This document shows, in pieces, positions 1 to 7,942 of a DNA stretch of 64,000 nt. Position 1 is the stretch's first letter; each line of letters starts with the position of its first letter. Where the stretch lies: contig CBDIBC010000003.1 in the NCBI GenBank assembly GCA_965276635.1, positions 1 to 64,000 of the forward strand. The letters run 5' to 3'. Origin of the DNA: CBDIBC01 sp965276635 (GTDB lineage: Bacteria > Actinomycetota > Acidimicrobiia > Acidimicrobiales > Palsa-688). The notes beneath the pieces were generated by a model. The model searched no databases and was not told the DNA's origin. It worked only from the letters and a program-made list of their open reading frames with translations. Made by a program: the position numbers and the translations under genes.

Positions 1-424
1 GCTCCCGGTCGGCGGCGCCGGTGGCCGGCCGGGGGTTGGGGGATGACCCGGACGGACTCGCCCCGCTCCCACGGTGCCGGGTCCGGGGACGGTCGGGCTC
101 GGGGCGTCGCCCGCTGGGGGGGCGGCAACCCAGTCCCGGCATCGATGCGTCCTCGCTGGACGGCGCCGGCCAGGCAGGGACGGACCGGACGGGGAGCGTC
201 ACGGCCGCGGCCCACGGGGGCACGGCGTCGCGGCCGGAGGCCGGTGGGCCAGGGGCTGGGGGGCCGACTCCCCGGATCGGGCGGCTCGGGATGGGACGAC
301 CAGCCGTCGATGTCGTCCTGGTCGTAGAAAGCCGCGGGGGGCGGCCTGGCGCGCCCCGGCGTCGTCGGGCGCGGCGGAGTCCTCGTCCTGGTCGTAGAAC
401 CTCCCGAACCGGGCCACCGAGCCA
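1..424 (-). other. Pro/Arg-rich open frame, coding status unclear
   Basis: On the minus strand a frame is open from an ATG near 424 to the left edge. Its translation is rich in Pro, Arg and Gly, as is common for chance frames in such GC-rich DNA. Two neighbouring frames contain similar short segments (FYDQDED and FYDQDD about 60 bases apart), hinting at an acidic-aromatic repeat split by a one-base shift. I do not recognise a family. It could be the low-complexity end of a gene continuing to the left of the window, or non-coding DNA. Confidence 0.2.
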
Positions 425-488
425 TGGTTGTCGACCCCGGTCGCAGGTCCAGTCCCGCGGTCGTCTGGCTGCGTGTGGCCTGGCCGGG

Positions 489-494
489 TAGCGT
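489..494 (+). promoter_or_regulatory. -10-like element (TAGCGT) of the aldo/keto reductase
   Basis: TAGCGT lies 7 nt before the GTG at 502. This is the same arrangement seen at purB, metH and other genes here and implies a leaderless transcript. It also decides the GTG start of the decayed reductase. Confidence 0.5.
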
Positions 495-501
495 TCGCGT
501 C

Positions 502-1467
502 GTGCGATACGTCGAGGTGGGCGGCGTTCGCCTGTCGGCCGTCGGTCTCGGGACCTGGCAGTTCGGTAGCCGAGAGTGGGGGTACGGGACGGACTATGCC
601 GAGCGGGAGGCGGCCCGGATCGTGGGTCGGGCCCTCGACCTGGGCATCGACCTCATCGACACCGGCGGAGATGTACGGGTTCGGGAAGTCCGAGCAGATC
701 GTCGGTCGGGCCATCGCCAGCCGCCAGGACGAGACGTTTCGTGGCGACCAAGCTGTCGCCGTTCGTGCCGTTCCCGTCGTACGCCGCAACCGGGCAGCGG
801 CGAGCGCCAGCGCCTCGGCGTCCCCGCCCTCGACCTCTACCAGATGCACTGGCCGAACCCCGTCTGGCCGGCCAAGCCCCTCTTCGAGGCTCTGGCTGCC
901 TTACGGCGCGACGGCCTCGTTCGTCACGTAGGCGTGAGCAACTACAGCCTGGGTCGATGGCAGGAGGCCGACCGCCTCCTCGGCAGTCCCGTCCTGTCGA
1001 ACCAGGTCCGCTACAACCTGGTGGATCGACGCCCGGAGGCCGATGTGCTGCCGTGGGCCCAGGCCAACGATCGGCTGGTGGTGGCCTACAGCCCGTTGGC
1101 GCAGGGCTTCTTGTCGGCTCGCTATTCGGTGGGCGATCGCCCCGGCGGGATGCGGAAGGCCAATCCTCTGTTCCTGCCCGAGAACCTGGCCTAGGCCGAA
1201 GTGCTCTTCGAGGCGTTGCTGGCCATTGCCGGGGCGCACGACGCCACGCCGGCACAGGTGGCGCTGGCCTGGCTCATCCATCAGCCGAACGTGGTCGTCA
1301 TCCCCGGGGCGAGCAGCGTGGCCCAGCTGGAGAAGAACGCGGCGGCGGCCGACATCCAGCTGTCTGCTGCGGAGCTGGCTGCGCTGCGGGCCGCGTCGGA
1401 CGCGTTCCGACCGCGGACCGGTCTGGGCGCCGTGCCGGGCCTGATACAGGCCGGCATCGGGCGCTGA
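502..1467 (+). pseudogene. aldo/keto reductase, broken by frameshifts and a stop
   Basis: The pieces together read as one NADPH-dependent aldo/keto reductase (TIM barrel, about 320 residues). Frame one (502 to about 664) gives GVRLSAVGLGTWQFGSREWG and ends LIDT. The next frame supplies the expected EMYGFGKSEQIVGRAI, a third gives FVATKLSPF, and the first frame resumes with ALDLYQMHWPNP, HVGVSNYS and VAYSPLAQGFL. An in-frame TAG at 1192-1194 separates the C-terminal part, LAWLIHQPNVVVIPGASS, which is a typical AKR cofactor-binding segment. Three one-base shifts (near 665, 740 and 790) plus the stop make a functional product unlikely unless the sequence contains errors. The first two shifts each look like a single extra base. 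Confidence 0.75.
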
Positions 1468-1515
1468 CGCCTCGAGCGCGGGGGACCCGCCCCGGCTGTC
1501 AGGTGCGGGCCGCAG

Positions 1516-1885
1516 TCAGGTGCGGGCCGCCTCGGCCGCCTGGCGCTGACGGCGGGTGACGCGCCGCAGCTGGGTGGACGCGGGCCAGGCTGACGAGCAG
1601 GACGATCAGGCCGCCCGCCAGGGCCGCGGCCAGAATCAGGATCCCGATGGGAGCCCGGAAGTGCAACGTGAAGAAGTGCACGGAGGCGTCGTTGAGGTTC
1701 TGGGTGATGAAGACGAGGACCAGGACGAGCACCACCAGCCCGCCGGCAACGCCGGCATAGGTGGTGGCTGCCCGGGTCCGCGTGTGCGGCTCGGTGCTGG
1801 TGTGCCTGGCGGTCGTTTGGCTGGCGGCGTCGGGGCCGTCCGAGCCATCGGTGGCTTGCGCTCGACGGTGGTGGCGAGGGGCCCA
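1516..1885 (-). pseudogene. LapA-domain (DUF1049) small membrane protein, frameshifted
   Basis: The minus strand encodes a short two-helix membrane protein. A hydrophobic stretch ending LVLVLVFITQN is followed by HFFTLHFRAPIGILILAAAL and a second hydrophobic helix. This is the layout of LapA/DUF1049 proteins, whose role is poorly known outside LPS assembly in Gram-negatives. After the second helix the frame changes: shifting by one base near 1583 gives a natural basic tail (TQLRRVTRRQRQAAEAART) and a TGA at 1516-1518. The first usable in-frame start is GTG at 1735, inside helix one, so the real start must be upstream or lost. A hydrophilic open frame runs back to about 1885. Confidence 0.55.
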
Positions 1886-1916
1886 TCTCGACGGTCCTAC
1901 CCCCTGTCGGGTGGCG

Positions 1917-2738
1917 TCACTCGCCTGGCGGGGGGAGGAAGTCGAGCAGGAGTCGATTGACCTCGCCGGGTGCCTCCCGCTGCATCCAGTGACCAGGTCC
2001 CTCGAGCCGTTCGTACCGCCATGTGCCCGTCACCCAGCGCCGCGAGCCGGTCATCTGGGCCTCCGTCAGGGCGCCGTCCCCGCTGCTCCACACGCCCATG
2101 GTCGGCGCTCGGACGGGAGGGAGGTCGAGGGGCGGTCCGAGCAGTGACTCGGGGCGGGCGTTGGCTTGGTACCAGCGCAGCGCGGCGGCCAGCGCGCCCG
2201 GTCGCGAGAGGGCTGCGATCACCGCGTCGGTGTCGGGGTGGGCTGCCCAGCGCCTGAGATTCCTCCAGTCGTCGTCGGCCAGCCACCGCTCGGCGACGTC
2301 GGGGAACTGGAAGAGGAGCATGTACCACGACTTCTCCCGCTGGCGGGATCCGGCTCGGGCAAAGGAGCAGGGATGGCCGACCGACAGGACGGCCAGGTGA
2401 TCGACCCGGTCGGCGGCGGCGGTGGCCACCGTCCAGGCCAGCGCCGCACCCCAGTCGTGGCCGACCACATGCGCTCGTTCCACCTCGCAGGCGTCGAGGA
2501 TGGCCGTGACGTCGGCGGTGACGCGACGCAGGCGGTACCGACCGACATCGGCCGGTTTGCCGGAACGGCCGTAGCCGACCAGGTCGGGGACGATGGCCCG
2601 GTAGCCGGCCCCGGTGAGCGCGTCCACCTGGAGATCCCACAGCCGGGCGGAGTCGGGCCATCCGTGCAGCAGGACGACCGGTGCACCGGTGCCCGTGTCG
2701 TCGTAGTGGATGGCCACACCGTCGACGTCCACGTGCAC
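1917..2738 (-). CDS. alpha/beta hydrolase, epoxide-hydrolase/dehalogenase type
   Basis: This 273-residue single-domain alpha/beta hydrolase has the oxyanion-hole motif HGWPDS (residues 25-30). The nucleophile elbow is VVGHDWGAA, with Asp95 in the position of the catalytic nucleophile, as in epoxide hydrolases and haloalkane dehalogenases rather than a Ser esterase. The catalytic His is in GPGHWMQRE near the C-terminus. The substrate cannot be told from sequence. GTG at 2738 is chosen because a TAGGAT hexamer sits 6 nt upstream. The gene is divergent from purB, with only 48 bp holding both promoters. Confidence 0.85.
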   Translation of the reverse strand: MHVDVDGVAIHYDDTGTGAPVVLLHGWPDSARLWDLQVDALTGAGYRAIVPDLVGYGRSGKPADVGRYRLRRVTADVTAILDACEVERAHVVGHDWGAALAWTVATAAADRVDHLAVLSVGHPCSFARAGSRQREKSWYMLLFQFPDVAERWLADDDWRNLRRWAAHPDTDAVIAALSRPGALAAALRWYQANARPESLLGPPLDLPPVRAPTMGVWSSGDGALTEAQMTGSRRWVTGTWRYERLEGPGHWMQREAPGEVNRLLLDFLPPPGE

Positions 2739-2744
2739 GAGCCG

Positions 2745-2750
2745 ATCCTA
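2745..2750 (-). promoter_or_regulatory. -10-like element (TAGGAT) of the hydrolase gene
   Basis: Read on the minus strand, TAGGAT is 6 nt before the GTG start at 2738, indicating a leaderless transcript. It lies back-to-back with the purB element in the same 48-bp divergent region. Confidence 0.5.
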
Positions 2751-2774
2751 CGGCGACGTCACCGGACCCGCCGG

Positions 2775-2780
2775 TAGCAT
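2775..2780 (+). promoter_or_regulatory. -10-like element (TAGCAT) of purB
   Basis: TAGCAT is 6 nt before the ATG of purB, with no Shine-Dalgarno sequence between, indicating a leaderless transcript. It would drive the purB-pxpABC-permease operon. Confidence 0.55.
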
Positions 2781-2786
2781 GCGGCC

Positions 2787-4151
2787 ATGTCCGGCGCGCT
2801 CTCCCCGCTCGACGGTCGCTACGCCGGGCAGCTCCAGGCCTACGCCGACGCCTTCTCCGAGGATGCGCTGTTCCGCCAGCGCTTCGCCGTCGAGGTGGCG
2901 TGGCTGCGGGCCCTGGCCGCCCGTTCCGACATCCCCGAGCTGGATCCTGTCCCGCCGGGCGTCGAGGCGATCATGAAGGAATGGGTGACCGGTTTCGGGC
3001 CGTCGGACGTCGCCCGCATCAAGGAGATCGAGGGTGTCACCAACCACGACGTCAAGGCGGTCGAGTACTACCTGAAAGAACGGCTGGCCATGATCGACTT
3101 CGGCCCCGGCGCCGAGTTCGTCCACTTCGCCACCACCTCGGAGGACGTGAACAACCTGGCTCACGCCCTGATGCTGCGTGACGGTCTGGTGAGTGCGTGG
3201 CTGCCGGCGGCGGACGCGCTGGTCGAGGAGGTGTGGGCGTTGGCCACGCTCCATGCCGCACTGCCGATGCCCAGCCACACCCACGGGCAGGTGGCGACGC
3301 CGACCACCCTGGGCAAGGAGCTGGCGGTGTTCGTGTCCCGTTGGCGCCGGCAGCTGGACGCCATCCGGGCCGTGCCGCCCCTCGCCAAGTTCAACGGCGC
3401 CGTCGGCACCTTTGGCGCCCACCACGCGGCCTACCCCGAGGTGCCGTGGATCGAGGTGTCGCGCCAGTTCGTGGAGGGCTTCGGCCTGGCGTGGAACGCG
3501 GTCACCACCCAGATCGAGCCGCACGACGCCCTGGCCGAGATCCTCCACGGGCTGGTCCGGTTCAACACGGTGCTCCTCGACTTCTGCCGGGACATGTGGG
3601 AGTACATCAGCCGGGGGTACCTGGAGCAACGGACCGTCTCCGGCGAGGTGGGCTCGTCGACGATGCCCCACAAGGTGAACCCCATCGACTTCGAGAACGC
3701 CGAAGCGAACTGTGGCATCTCCTCGGCGCTGGCCGAGCACCTGGCGGCGAAGCTGATGGTGTCGCGCATGCAGCGGGACCTGTCGGACTCGTCGGCCATC
3801 CGCAACGTCGGGGTGGCGGTCGGCCACTCAGGACTGGCGTTGCGCGCCGCTCGGAAGGGGCTTTCCCGCCTGGCTCCGGCGGCCGAGGTGATGGCCGGCG
3901 AGCTGGACGGCCAGTGGGAGGTGCTGGCCGAGGCCATCCAGACGGTGATGCGCCGCTACGGCTACGACGAGCCCTACGAGCGCCTGAAGGCGCTGACCCG
4001 CGGCCAGCACGTCGGACCGACCGAGGTGCGCGCCTTCGTCGCCGATCTGGGCCTGCCTGCGGACGCCGAGGCCCGGCTGCTGGCCATGACGCCGGCGTCC
4101 TACGTGGGCCTGGGTCCCGAGCTGGTTCCCTATGCCCGCCCCCTGCGGTGA
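2787..4151 (+). CDS. purB: adenylosuccinate lyase
   Basis: This enzyme of purine synthesis cleaves SAICAR to AICAR and adenylosuccinate to AMP, both with release of fumarate, in the cytosol. At 454 residues it matches the E. coli-type PurB in length and begins similarly (SPLDGRYA). Fumarase-superfamily signatures are present: HFATTSEDVNN near residue 111, PSHTHGQ near 161 with the likely general-acid His, and the mobile signature loop SSTMPHKVNPIDFEN near 289 with the catalytic Ser. The pxpA start overlaps its stop codon (GTGA), so it heads a five-gene operon. Confidence 0.97.
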   Translation: MSGALSPLDGRYAGQLQAYADAFSEDALFRQRFAVEVAWLRALAARSDIPELDPVPPGVEAIMKEWVTGFGPSDVARIKEIEGVTNHDVKAVEYYLKERLAMIDFGPGAEFVHFATTSEDVNNLAHALMLRDGLVSAWLPAADALVEEVWALATLHAALPMPSHTHGQVATPTTLGKELAVFVSRWRRQLDAIRAVPPLAKFNGAVGTFGAHHAAYPEVPWIEVSRQFVEGFGLAWNAVTTQIEPHDALAEILHGLVRFNTVLLDFCRDMWEYISRGYLEQRTVSGEVGSSTMPHKVNPIDFENAEANCGISSALAEHLAAKLMVSRMQRDLSDSSAIRNVGVAVGHSGLALRAARKGLSRLAPAAEVMAGELDGQWEVLAEAIQTVMRRYGYDEPYERLKALTRGQHVGPTEVRAFVADLGLPADAEARLLAMTPASYVGLGPELVPYARPLR

Positions 4152-4933
4152 GCGCCGCGCCCGTCGTCGACCTGAACGCCGACCTCGGTGAGGGCTTCGG
4201 TGCCTGGTCGATGGGCGACGACGACGGTCTGCTGTCGACGGTGACGAGTGCCAGCGTGGCCTGCGGGTTCCACGCCGGCGACCCGAGCATCATGCGCCGG
4301 GTGTGCGCCACGTCCGCTGAGCGCGGCGTCACCGTCGGGGCCCATGTCGCCTATCGGGACCTGGCCGGTTTCGGTAGGCGGGCCATGGAGGTGCCCCACG
4401 ACCAGCTGCGCGACGACGTGCTCTACCAGCTGGCGGCCCTCGACGGCATCGCCCGGTCGGCGGGTACAGCCGTCCGTTACGTCAAGCCGCACGGGGCGCT
4501 CTACAACCGGGCCGTCGACGATGCCGAGGTGGCCGATGCCGTCGCCGCCGCAGCCCGGGGCCTCGGCCGCGACCTGGCCGTGCTGGCTCTACCGGGGTCC
4601 GCGCTCCTCCACGCCGCCTCCGAGCACGGCCTGGCCGGCATCGCCGAGGGCTACGTCGATCGGGCGTACGACGGCCGGGGTCGGCTGGTGCCGCGAGGCC
4701 AGCCGGGAGCGGTGGGCCATGACGCCGACAGCATGGTGGCGCGCGCCGTGGAGCTGGCCTGCACGGGCACCACTGCCGCGGCCGACGGCACCCGGTTGGC
4801 CCTTGTGGTGCGCTCGCTGTGCGTGCATGGCGACACCTCCGGTGCGCTCGACCTGGCCCGGCGCGTGCGCTCCGGCCTGGAGGCGGCAGGCGTCGGCATC
4901 GGCAGCTTTGCCCCCGCGCCCGCTGCGGGGTGA
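4148..4933 (+). CDS. pxpA: 5-oxoprolinase subunit A (LamB/YcsF family)
   Basis: PxpA works with PxpB and PxpC to hydrolyse 5-oxoproline (pyroglutamate), a cyclised damage product of glutamine and glutamate, to glutamate using ATP. The 261-residue protein has the family's conserved elements in order: VDLNADLGEGFGAW at the N-terminus, ACGFHAGD, VGAHVAYRDLAGFGRR and VKPHGALYN. The GTG start at 4148 overlaps the purB stop, indicating translational coupling. The next gene starts 27 bp after its stop. Confidence 0.94.
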   Translation: MSAAPVVDLNADLGEGFGAWSMGDDDGLLSTVTSASVACGFHAGDPSIMRRVCATSAERGVTVGAHVAYRDLAGFGRRAMEVPHDQLRDDVLYQLAALDGIARSAGTAVRYVKPHGALYNRAVDDAEVADAVAAAARGLGRDLAVLALPGSALLHAASEHGLAGIAEGYVDRAYDGRGRLVPRGQPGAVGHDADSMVARAVELACTGTTAAADGTRLALVVRSLCVHGDTSGALDLARRVRSGLEAAGVGIGSFAPAPAAG

Positions 4934-4960
4934 CTCCGCTCCCGTGACCTGCTCGGTGAC

Positions 4961-5590
4961 GTGACGCTCTCGTTCCGCCCAGCGGGCCAGCGCGCTGTCC
5001 TGGTGGAGGGCGAGGCGCCGCCCGCCGCGGTGGCCCAAGCCGTCCGATCGGTGGCAGCCGCAGCGGGCATCCCGCTCGCCGAGGTTGTGCCTGGCGCCTG
5101 CACCGTCCTGGTCGTCGCCCAGCGAGCTGCTGACGTCGCCGCGCTGGCGCTGGCCGTGGCCAGCGCCGACGTAATTGTCGACGTCCCGCCGGCTCGGCCG
5201 GCGGAGGTGGTCGAGCTGGCCGTGACCTACGACGGCGCCGACCTGACCGAGGTGGCTGCGGCCGTCGGTTGCCCGCCCGCGCAGGTGGCGGCCCTCCACT
5301 CGCAGGCGCACTACCGGGCCGAGTTCTGTGGCTTCGCGCCGGGTTTCGCCTATCTGGTCGGTCTCCCCGAGGTGCTGCACCGGCCACGCCGGGACACGCC
5401 CCGGACGTCCGTGCCCGCTGGCTCGGTGGCCGTCGCCGACCGCTACAGCGCCGTCTACCCCGGTTGCAGCCCGGGCGGATGGTGGTTGCTCGGTCACACG
5501 GACGCCGCCATGTGGGACGCGTCGCGAGATCCGCCGGCCCTGCTCCGGCCGGGGACTGAGGTGCGTTTCCGCGTCGTCGGTTGGCCGTGA
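4961..5590 (+). CDS. pxpB: 5-oxoprolinase subunit B (KipI family)
   Basis: This 209-residue protein is the second 5-oxoprolinase subunit. The diagnostic block is FCGFAPGFAYLVGLPEVLHR, followed by PGCSPGGWWLLG; both are characteristic of the KipI/PxpB cyclophilin-like fold. GTG at 4961 is used as the start. Its end overlaps pxpC, where GTG at 5587 lies within the last codons. The separate A-B-C arrangement is that of bacteria with the PxpABC enzyme. Confidence 0.93.
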   Translation: MTLSFRPAGQRAVLVEGEAPPAAVAQAVRSVAAAAGIPLAEVVPGACTVLVVAQRAADVAALALAVASADVIVDVPPARPAEVVELAVTYDGADLTEVAAAVGCPPAQVAALHSQAHYRAEFCGFAPGFAYLVGLPEVLHRPRRDTPRTSVPAGSVAVADRYSAVYPGCSPGGWWLLGHTDAAMWDASRDPPALLRPGTEVRFRVVGWP

Positions 5591-6486
5591 CCCAGGCCTG
5601 GCTGGATGTGGTCGAGGCCGGCCCCCGCACCACCGTCCAGGACGTCGGCCGGCCGGGTTGGGGCCACCTGGGCGTCCCGCCGTCGGGGGCGTTGGACCGC
5701 GGCAGCTTCGCCCTGGCCAACCGGCTGGTGGGCAACGCCCCCACCGACGCCGCCCTCGAAGCGACCCTCTGCGGACCCGCCGTGCGCCTCGCGGCCAGGG
5801 AACCTCGACGGGTGGCCGTGACCGGCGCGCCGGCACCGGTCACCGTGGACGGCGCCGGCCGACCCCTCTGGGCCCCGTTCGACCTGCGGCCCGGCCAGAC
5901 GCTTCGCGTGGGGGGCGCGGTGGGTGGCGCCCGCACCTACTTGGCGTTCGGTGGGGGGATCGCCGTCGATGCCGTGCTCGGCAGCCGGTCGACGGACCTG
6001 CTGAGCGGCCTGGGGCCGCCCCCGCTCGCCGCCGGCATGCGCCTGGACCTGGGCGCCGACACCCGGTGGCGCCCGCTCGTCGACGTGGCCCCGGCGGCGG
6101 CCCTGCCCGCCGAACCCGTCCTGGCCGTCACGCCCGGCCCACGGGCCGACTGGTTCGTGCCCGGCGCCTTCGACCTGCTGTTGACCGCCGTCTGGACGGT
6201 GCTGCCGGCCAGCAACCGGGTCGGTGTCCGCCTCGACGGCCCGCGCCTGTCCCGCAGCCGCGCCGGCGAGCTGCCGCCCGAGGGCCTGGTGACGGGATCG
6301 GTGCAGATCCCCGCCGCCGGCACCCCGCTCGTCTTTATGAACGATCATCCCGTCACGGGCGGCTACCCGGCGCTGGCGGTGGTCGTCGACGCCGACCTGG
6401 ATCTGGTCGCCCAGCTGGCGCCCGGTGCGCCGGTGCGGTTCGCGGCGGCGATGTCGGAGGCGGCCACAGCGGTATGGCAGGGTTGA
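5587..6486 (+). CDS. pxpC: 5-oxoprolinase subunit C (KipA family)
   Basis: The third 5-oxoprolinase subunit, about 299 residues, has the biotin-dependent carboxyltransferase-like fold. Typical motifs are TVQDVGRPGWGHLGVPPSGA at the N-terminus, ALEATLCGP, and GELPPEGLVTGSVQIPAAGT with FMNDHPVTGGYP toward the C-terminus. GTG at 5587 fits the overlap with pxpB; a TTG two codons upstream is possible. It is followed 3 bp later by the NCS1 permease gene. Confidence 0.92.
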   Translation: MTQAWLDVVEAGPRTTVQDVGRPGWGHLGVPPSGALDRGSFALANRLVGNAPTDAALEATLCGPAVRLAAREPRRVAVTGAPAPVTVDGAGRPLWAPFDLRPGQTLRVGGAVGGARTYLAFGGGIAVDAVLGSRSTDLLSGLGPPPLAAGMRLDLGADTRWRPLVDVAPAAALPAEPVLAVTPGPRADWFVPGAFDLLLTAVWTVLPASNRVGVRLDGPRLSRSRAGELPPEGLVTGSVQIPAAGTPLVFMNDHPVTGGYPALAVVVDADLDLVAQLAPGAPVRFAAAMSEAATAVWQG

Positions 6487-6489
6487 ACC

Positions 6490-7926
6490 GTGACCGTCAC
6501 CGGGCCGGCTGTCGTCTCGGGCCGCGACGACACCGCGTTCCGAGTGGAGCAGCGGGGAATCGGCCACGTGCCCGATGCCGAGCGCTGGGCCCGGCCCCGC
6601 GACCTGGCTGCCATGTGGGCCGGCTCCGGCCTGCAGTTCGAGTACCTCGTCTACGGCGCCCTCCTCATGACGTTCGGCTTCACCTTCGGCCAGGCCATCG
6701 CCCTGATCGTCGTCGGGAACCTGTCCTACCTCTTCCTGGGCCTGTGCAGCCTGCAGGGCCCCGCCGCCGGGACCACCGTCTTCACCATCACCCGGGCGGG
6801 CTGGGGACCGATCGGGGCCCGGATCGTGGCCTTCTTCAACTGGATAACCCAGCTGGGCTTCGAGTCGGAGGGCCTGATCCTGATCGTCCTGGCCGGGGAG
6901 GCCCTGGCGGCCAAGGCCGGGTACCACACGGGCACGCCCGGCAAGATCGCGCTGATCCTGGGCGCCGCCGCCGTGCAGTCGGTGCTGCCGCTGCTCGGCC
7001 ACGCCACCGTGGTCAAGACCTTGCGGGTCCTCACCGTTCCGTTCGTGGTGTTCTTCGTGGTGCTGGCCTCGTTGACCCTGGGCAAGGCCCACAGCGGCGG
7101 TGTCGCCCACGGTGCTTCGTGGCAGCTGTTCCTCGTGGGCCTGGCGTTCACCATCACCCTGTCGGGCCTGGGCTGGGTGGAGAACGGCAACGACTTCTCC
7201 CGCTACGTGCCCCGCACCGCCAGCCGGCGGGCCATCGTCGGATGGGTCTTCGTCGGCGGGGCGATCCCGGAGATCCTCGTCATGTCCCTCGGCGCGGCGG
7301 TGGCCACCTTCGTGCCGACGGCCGGCGGCAACCCGATCAGCGACTTTCCCCGTGCCTTCCCCGCCTGGTTCCTCGTGCCGTTCCTGGTGGTGACCATCGT
7401 CCAGCTGTTCGGGATCAACAGCGTCGACCTGTACTCGTCCGGTGTCACCCTCCAGGCGCTGGGGCTCGGCATCCGGCGGTGGCAGGCGGTGCTGGTCGAC
7501 ACGATCATCGCCGGGGCGGTCACCGCATACGCCGTCTTCTCGTCGTCGTTCTCGAGGCTGCTCGAGGACTTCGTGGCCATCGTCATCGTGTGGATCGCAC
7601 CCTGGATGGCCATCTTCCTCGTCGACTGGGTCCTGCGCGGCGGCCGCTATGTGCCCGGCGAGCTGCAGCGCACCGACCGCGATGGCTTGTACTGGCGCCA
7701 CCACGGGGTGCACTGGCCGGCGGTGCTGTCTCACGTCCTCGGCGGGCTGGCCGCCGCGCTCACCATCTCCACGACCTTCTACACCAGCCCGGTCACCCGG
7801 GCGACGGGCGGTGCCGACTTCAGCGTGTTCGCCGGCATCGTGGTGGGTGGCGTCGCCTACCTGGTCATGGCCGGCGCCTCGGTCCGGCGGGAGGGGCTCA
7901 TCCAGGACCAGCTGCTGGCCGCCTGA
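6490..7926 (+). CDS. NCS1-family nucleobase/cation symporter (CodB/Fui-like)
   Basis: This 478-residue integral membrane protein has about 12 hydrophobic segments and the layout of the NCS1 purine, pyrimidine and hydantoin transporters. Recognisable parts are LAAMWAGSGLQFEYLVYGAL in helix 1, GPAAGTTVFTITRAGWGPIG and SGLGWVENGNDFSRYVPR. The substrate is not certain. Its place 3 bp after pxpC would suit uptake of a cyclic amide such as a hydantoin, 5-oxoproline-like compound or nucleobase; that is inference. It ends 16 bp from the convergent mftF. Confidence 0.85.
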   Translation: MTVTGPAVVSGRDDTAFRVEQRGIGHVPDAERWARPRDLAAMWAGSGLQFEYLVYGALLMTFGFTFGQAIALIVVGNLSYLFLGLCSLQGPAAGTTVFTITRAGWGPIGARIVAFFNWITQLGFESEGLILIVLAGEALAAKAGYHTGTPGKIALILGAAAVQSVLPLLGHATVVKTLRVLTVPFVVFFVVLASLTLGKAHSGGVAHGASWQLFLVGLAFTITLSGLGWVENGNDFSRYVPRTASRRAIVGWVFVGGAIPEILVMSLGAAVATFVPTAGGNPISDFPRAFPAWFLVPFLVVTIVQLFGINSVDLYSSGVTLQALGLGIRRWQAVLVDTIIAGAVTAYAVFSSSFSRLLEDFVAIVIVWIAPWMAIFLVDWVLRGGRYVPGELQRTDRDGLYWRHHGVHWPAVLSHVLGGLAAALTISTTFYTSPVTRATGGADFSVFAGIVVGGVAYLVMAGASVRREGLIQDQLLAA

Positions 7927-7942
7927 CGGACCGCCGGCCAGG

